Assembly: GCA_019426215.1 (NCBI GenBank)
Contig: CM033393.1
Span: 48,176,645 to 48,240,644, forward strand
Source: Buddleja alternifolia
Lineage: Eukaryota; Streptophyta; Magnoliopsida; Lamiales; Scrophulariaceae
Reading direction: 5' to 3'
DNA: 64,000 nt
Below, piece by piece: positions 59,240 to 64,000 of this stretch; the stretch's first letter is position 1, and each line of letters starts with the position of its first letter. Under the pieces are notes generated by a model. That model saw nothing but the letters and a program-made list of their open reading frames with translations. It did not search any database and was not told where the DNA came from. Both the position numbers and the translations under genes were made by a program.

Positions 59240-59634
59240 TAGAAAAAATGTCTTTTCGAGAAGTAAACAATAAACTATTACAAAACCAAGAGAATTGAGT
59301 TGGGAGAAATTATTTTCTCTGATTTTGTTGAGGAAATGGGAATTAAAGTGTTTGGATTAGCATGTTCTTATTTTGTTTTTCTTATTCAATAAAAAATAAA
59401 TGATTTGTCAAGTGAACTAGTTTCCTAGATACGTAGGAGGGAAATTATTTTTATTTCACTATGCATGAATTATAAAGCACTATCTATATCACCTATTTAG
59501 TTTTACTAGATAATTAAGGGGATTAGCTCAATTATAAATGTTTGTTTGATAACTAACTGATTATTTTCAATATGGACTAAATAAATTTTTATTTTTTTTT
59601 ACGATTTTCAATCTGATAAATAATATAATTTTGA

Positions 59635-59870
59635 ATTTTGATATAGTCTCGTCATTTTTACTCAAATAAACAATAATATGCAGCTTCCTTTTGAATGTAG
59701 AAGCATCCTCTTCTATCAATCTTGCTTTGGACATAGTGCAACATAGAATTTTCCGATTTACCAAGGTTTTTGGTACTACCAAAGTGACAAATTTTAAAAT
59801 TAATGAACGGAGCACCAATGATTTCGTTTCATGTAATTTTGGAAAACAACTGACCCGACCGAAACTAGTC
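59635..59870. repeat. Dispersed flank repeat R, copy 3
   Basis: Diverged match to 47570-47800 and 53190-53400 ('attttgatatag', 'tttttactcaaataaacaat', 'gagcaccaatgatttc'). It again lies 5' (minus sense) of a PLC fossil, as at copy 4. Confidence 0.65.
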
Positions 59871-60378
59871 TGATTAAATTTTAGTAACATTAATTAAACT
59901 AATTAATATTTCTGAAAAGTTTGTACTTACATAAAATTCATGAAATTCATCAAATCAAAAAATTCAAAATGATTGAACTTAGTGATGCGCAACTTGTGAC
60001 CTCAAAAACAACTATATATATACAAAATATATTGGGTTACTACTTTGAGGAAGATTTTCTTTGCGTGATTCAACTCGATTAGCCACGTACGTGGTCAAAA
60101 GATTAATGTATACATATCTTCAATATCATTTTCTCATTAATTAAAGGTATTTAATGTTTACAAACAAATGGTAGAACTTTTATTATAAAACTAAATCCAG
60201 TAAATTAAATTATATAAACAAAATTAACAATAGACTTTTGATTTACATTCAATATATAGAGATAAACACATATAACGAAACTTCACAAGAAATTTCAGAT
60301 TGCTTCATCAACTGGATTAATATGAGGTATCATATATATATATATATATGCATGAAAAAATGGTGAATCAACTGATCA

Positions 60379-61144
60379 TCACTTGTTATCGGAGAAGAAG
60401 CGGTTGACGGCGGGCATGACTTCCGGCGGCCGTGTACGGAGGAACTTGCGGAGGCCGTGCTCTGCATACTTTTCTCCTTCCTCTTGGTTTTCAAGAACTG
60501 CTGTTGTGCGATGAGCTTTATTTATTCTGCTAATAAACAAATTAATTAGTTAATATCGAGAAAAATTAATATTATGTATTCATAGTCTGTACTCTTCTAT
60601 AAAGCACAATTTATACTTTTCAACAAAAGAGCAACACCTTGCAGTATTTAATTTTGGTGTGTGTTGAAATAATATGACTACATTATCCCCAATTAAGAAA
60701 AAAATTAAGGTAGTTTTCTTACTTTTGGTGTGTTATATTTCTCTCTTTTTTCTCTCTCATGCATACATATCGAGTGTGTAAACACGGCTAGTTTAATATT
60801 ATAAAAAAATTTCAACTCTCGGGATGATCTCCACCATCAGATGTATATGTGATGGTGAATCCCACATACATGTATGGTGGAAATTACCCGAAAGCTCTCA
60901 AGTATGGATAATACCTGACTTCAGGATTGAGGAGAACATTTCTAGTAAGCTGAAATATGCACATCCCAGTGACAAAACTCATGGCAGCCATAAGCGGGTA
61001 AACCTGTTTTTAATATTAATGAAAAACTTAAAATATCCACGTAAATAAATTAAGAAATTTAATAACAATATTTTGGTATTAAATACTATTTAAATAAAAA
61101 AATTAAAAAACTGCGTATACCTCCGGTTTGATCCAACGCCCCAT
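60379..61144 (-). CDS. B12D-like protein (3 exons, 86 aa)
   Basis: Small plant B12D-family protein. Family members are single-pass proteins linked to mitochondria and reported in seeds, senescence and low-oxygen growth. Exons (minus): 61121-61144 (MGRWIKPE), 60915-61003 (VYPLMAAMSFVTGMCIFQLT to NPEV), 60379-60526 (INKAHRTTAVLENQEEGEKY to AVNRFFSDNK). Donors GAG|GTATAC and TCAG|GTATT and acceptors ending CAG all fit, phases are 0 and 2, and the total of 86 aa is the usual family length. Residues 9-29 form the expected hydrophobic segment. The conserved VLENxEEGEKYAEHGLRKF core is intact. No frameshift or stop. The plus-strand frame at 60824-61048 is its shadow. Confidence 0.93.
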
Positions 61145-61247
61145 TGGAATATTTGAAGGCTTATATAATTAATTAGCTTTTCGTATGAGAAATGTTTCGT
61201 GAATATGAATAGTTTACGTGTGATAATAATGTGCCTGCACCTCTTAA

Positions 61248-61256
61248 CTATTTATA
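61248..61256 (-). promoter_or_regulatory. TATA box of the B12D-like gene
   Basis: TATAAATAG on the minus strand, about 104 bp before the start codon. This would give transcription start near 61220 and a 5' leader of about 75 nt. The sequence and distance are typical of plant TATA promoters. Confidence 0.6.
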
Positions 61257-61259
61257 CAA

Positions 61260-62867
61260 GGTACAAATTTGAATTGGACTAAGGAAGATAAGATTGTTCG
61301 AGAATAGAATATACTATAATATTAGACAATTTCAATGAAAAAAAATGAATAGTCAGGATTTGCGTTATAAAAGTTGACTCAGGGGCTGTATTTCAGTGTG
61401 CTGGGAAGAATTCTTTTTACTCAAGAAAAAAACTAGGTGCTTTAGCCTCTTGTTTTCTTTTTTAAGCTATTTAAATATTGGTAATATTGGACTACTTGAT
61501 TTTAATGGTGTGAATCATTCTAAATAAGGAGCCTTCTTTACATGTTCTTTTTTCTTTCTCTTTACTTCTGTCAAATTGCGGTTAATATAATTTTGTTTAT
61601 ATGTCTTGTTTCTTTCCTAGTACACGACATTTGAGGCTATCCAAGTAAGTGCATATATAGATGGCTTAATTGAACTCAACTGTGCCACATAAGTAATATT
61701 TAATTTAATTTATATTTTTTTAATTTAATTTGAATAAATATAGTTATTAATCTTTATCTAAAAATATTCAAAATTTGATATCCAAGATAAGGTAGTTATG
61801 GGTATGATCTAAATTCAAATTAAAAAACTAACTTCTGCATATCTATTTCTATTATTAATGATATTTCTCAATCGTTTTACTTCTAAATATTCACTTTATT
61901 CAATTTACCAATCATGTATTATTATATTATTAAATAAATATAATATAATTTAGCATTCATATAAATAAATTTTTCGATGGTCATCAAACTTTTATTTTGC
62001 ATATTACAAAAAAATAAATTATTTAATAATATATATATTTGATTATTTTTATATAAGTAATCAGTACCTCGTGTTTGACACGGGATTCGGTTAGTTCATA
62101 AAGAGTTTCGAGATTTTTAAGTCTCAATTTAATCATAATATTTATATGGTGGATTCCATGTGCCAATTCACATGAATTATTGTGATTGTCTCACACTCTT
62201 AGCATTTTTGGCTGCAAATTATGTTTTAGGTTGGACTTGAGTACAAGTTGGTCACGATTTAGATTATTGGGTTAGACTTAAGTACTTAACCCTCTAATGT
62301 GGTCGGTGTGACCCATAAGAGTTACATTGTTACGGGCCAAGAACTTGCTTTAGACCCATGCTACTGGGCTGGGCTTAAGTGCAAATAATTGACGTTTTCT
62401 TTTCCATAATTTAAGATTTAAGACATTATGGGTCCTGTTCAATTTCAGATTGCCACTAATTGTGACTTTTTTTTCTGAAATCTTATAGAGTTTGCTTGAC
62501 TTGTGATTAAAAATTATTAGCTCGGGTTTGTCGGGTCAGCATATCCCTTTGTCTAAAATTTAAAAGATTTAAGACATTATGAATGTTGATATGAAAAACA
62601 GAAAAAGAAAAATCTTAGAGAATTTTAGGAGTCCAAATATCTCTATAATTATAATTATTCATGTATAATATATACATTCCAAGTAGATCTAACCTTATGA
62701 ATAATGTGTGATGTAGCTCCGAAAATTTGTAAGAAATAGCACAAAGGCACATGTATATGTATGATTTACCATGTTATTATTAGACAAATACATAATTAGA
62801 TTACTAAGATAGAATTACAAGGCGGTGAAGTGACAAAGATGCAGAGAGATTGTATACAAATAAATAT
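61260..62867. other. Intergenic DNA; diverged repeat S copy 2 at 61690-62010
   Basis: Upstream of the B12D-like gene. 61690-62010 resembles 56690-57010. 'aatttaagatttaagacattatg' recurs at 62408-62430 and 62557-62581 as a short direct repeat. No gene was recognised. Confidence 0.55.
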
Positions 62868-63430
62868 GGGAGAATTACACGTCTGGTCCCTCAATTTTAC
62901 CACTAAAACACTTTTGGCCTCCATTTATCTAGCTTGACAAAAAAGGTACTCAATATTCCAATTTTAATCATATTTGGTCCTTGCCGTTAACTTTCCTTCC
63001 AAAAACTAATGGAATGGCTGGACATGAGCTCAAATTGGTCATATTTTGGCATTGAAAATATCAATTTGCAAACTCTACCTCCGTTTTTTGTCAAATTACA
63101 AAGGAAAATTCATGAGGATTTATCAAAATCGTGAATTTTCAAAATTATGGTTTTGTCAAATTAGGTTTCGCAAACTTTTTGAGAAAACTTGGGTTGGATT
63201 ACGGTTCGATGGGAGTAACTTTGGAAGAATTTATTGAGATGTTTAAAGTTTTTGCTGAAATGGTGAAATGAAGTGAGGAAATGGTCCATTAGTTTTTTGG
63301 CGAAAAGTCAACCGTATGGACCAAATATATTTAAAATTTGAATATTTAGGACCATATTTATCGAGTATGATAAATGGGGGATCAAAATTATTTTAATGGT
63401 AAAGTTTAAGAATCAAACTGGAATTCTCCC
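62868..63430. mobile_element. Mutator-like MITE with exact 9-bp AATAAATAT duplication
   Basis: Left GGGAGAATTACACGTCTGGT. The right end in reverse reads GGGAGAATTCCAGTTTGATT. Inner inverted matches are 'tcaattttaccact' / 'atggtaaagtttaaga' and 'catatttggtccttgc' / 'atggaccaaatatat'. The target duplication AATAAATAT is exact at 62859-62867 and 63431-63439. 563 bp. The 63-codon frame inside (63046-63237) has no family match and is probably chance. Confidence 0.87.
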
Positions 63431-64000
63431 AATAAATATATATAGTATCAAATTCAGTGAATTCAGATGGGAGGTCATTTTTCAGAGCTGTACTCATAAG
63501 TCATAAGTCATAATTTGTCCATTTTTCTTGTTTCTTTGCTTATAACCCTAACTCATACTCATGACTAGAACACGTGGAACAAAAATATACTTCTTACAAT
63601 CTTTCTTCGTGGAAACTTCTACAAAAAATACGATTAAATGTGATATAATCGTATAATATTTTCTATTATATGTAGGAGTAATATCTAATAATTGATGTAT
63701 ACACATGGAATATGATTATATTTGTATGTAAATTTAGTTTTAGCTATAAGCCTCGTAAATACTTCTACTTCTATTACCAAAAAAAAATATCTTAACCATC
63801 AAGACTGGAATTTGAAAAGGACACTGAAACAAACAGGCAAACCAATTAAACTCGTTTTCCCTTATAATAAGCTTTGTTTGATGATAGTTCTATTGCTTTC
63901 TAGAATATTTGTCAGCCACAAAAACATCACACTAACTACAATTTGATTAATTTTCATTTTCTTCCAACAAAAGGAACATTGATTGGAATATTTGATTTTG
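63431..64000. other. Window end, nothing recognised
   Basis: AT-rich. The 74-codon frame at 63722-63946 has no family resemblance or splice context. Confidence 0.45.

Noticed and set aside
60824..61048. 74-codon plus-strand frame
   Set aside because: It is the antisense shadow of exon 2 of the B12D-like gene and its introns.
63046..63237. 63-codon frame, considered as a gene
   Set aside because: It lies inside a 563-bp MITE with an exact 9-bp target duplication and has no family match.

Overview
This window is nuclear DNA from a flowering plant. It is AT-rich, its genes carry GT-AG introns, and it is full of nested LTR retrotransposons and small inverted-repeat transposons. The protein evidence (a plant-type PI-PLC X-domain family and a B12D protein) points to a eudicot-like genome, but the sequence alone does not fix the species. 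Only three gene structures look intact: two PI-PLC X-domain phosphodiesterase genes (13710-17319 and 39369-42358, both minus strand) and one B12D-like gene (60379-61144, minus strand). I rebuilt the exons of all three by hand from splice signals, phase and family conservation.

Layout. 1-13.7 kb has no recognisable intact gene. It holds a tandem duplication with SINE-like tRNA-derived segments, a perfect-hairpin MITE, a CACTA-type MITE, an old foldback element and simple repeats. 13.7-20.5 kb holds PLC copy 1 (8 exons, 358 aa) and the truncated PLC copy 2. Copy 2 ends in a 146-bp inverted repeat of its own exon 5, fused to a 5'-truncated Ty3/gypsy chromovirus (20.65-30.07 kb). A 6.8-kb LTR element (22557-29342) with a tRNA-Asp primer site and a perfect ATTAT target duplication is nested inside that chromovirus. 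30-34 kb has a small two-zinc-finger ORF, a solo LTR with perfect CAAGG target duplication, a LINE 3' end and a 69-bp minisatellite. 34-36.8 kb is the 5' end of a second gypsy element (LTR, gag, protease).

36.8-40.8 kb is a direct segmental copy of 16.4-20.5 kb. It carries exons 1-2 of a broken copy-1 gene and then continues into the complete PLC copy 3 (362 aa). 42.6-48.4 kb has several foldback transposons and a degraded PLC copy 4. 48.4-55.3 kb has a 136-140 bp minisatellite, a copia-like LTR fragment, exons of an unrecognised gene cut by a solo LTR, and two more zinc-finger copies. 55.6-64 kb holds MITEs, a PLC exon-3 fossil, the B12D gene and a MITE with a perfect 9-bp target duplication.

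The biology is mostly a tandem/segmental PLC-X family being rearranged by transposons: two intact secreted-type genes and at least four broken copies. There is also a small, apparently undescribed zinc-finger family whose copies travel with a 69-bp minisatellite. The strongest unusual signals are the PLC exon inverted repeat at 20340-20652, a long-hairpin source aimed at its own gene family, and the zinc-finger family.
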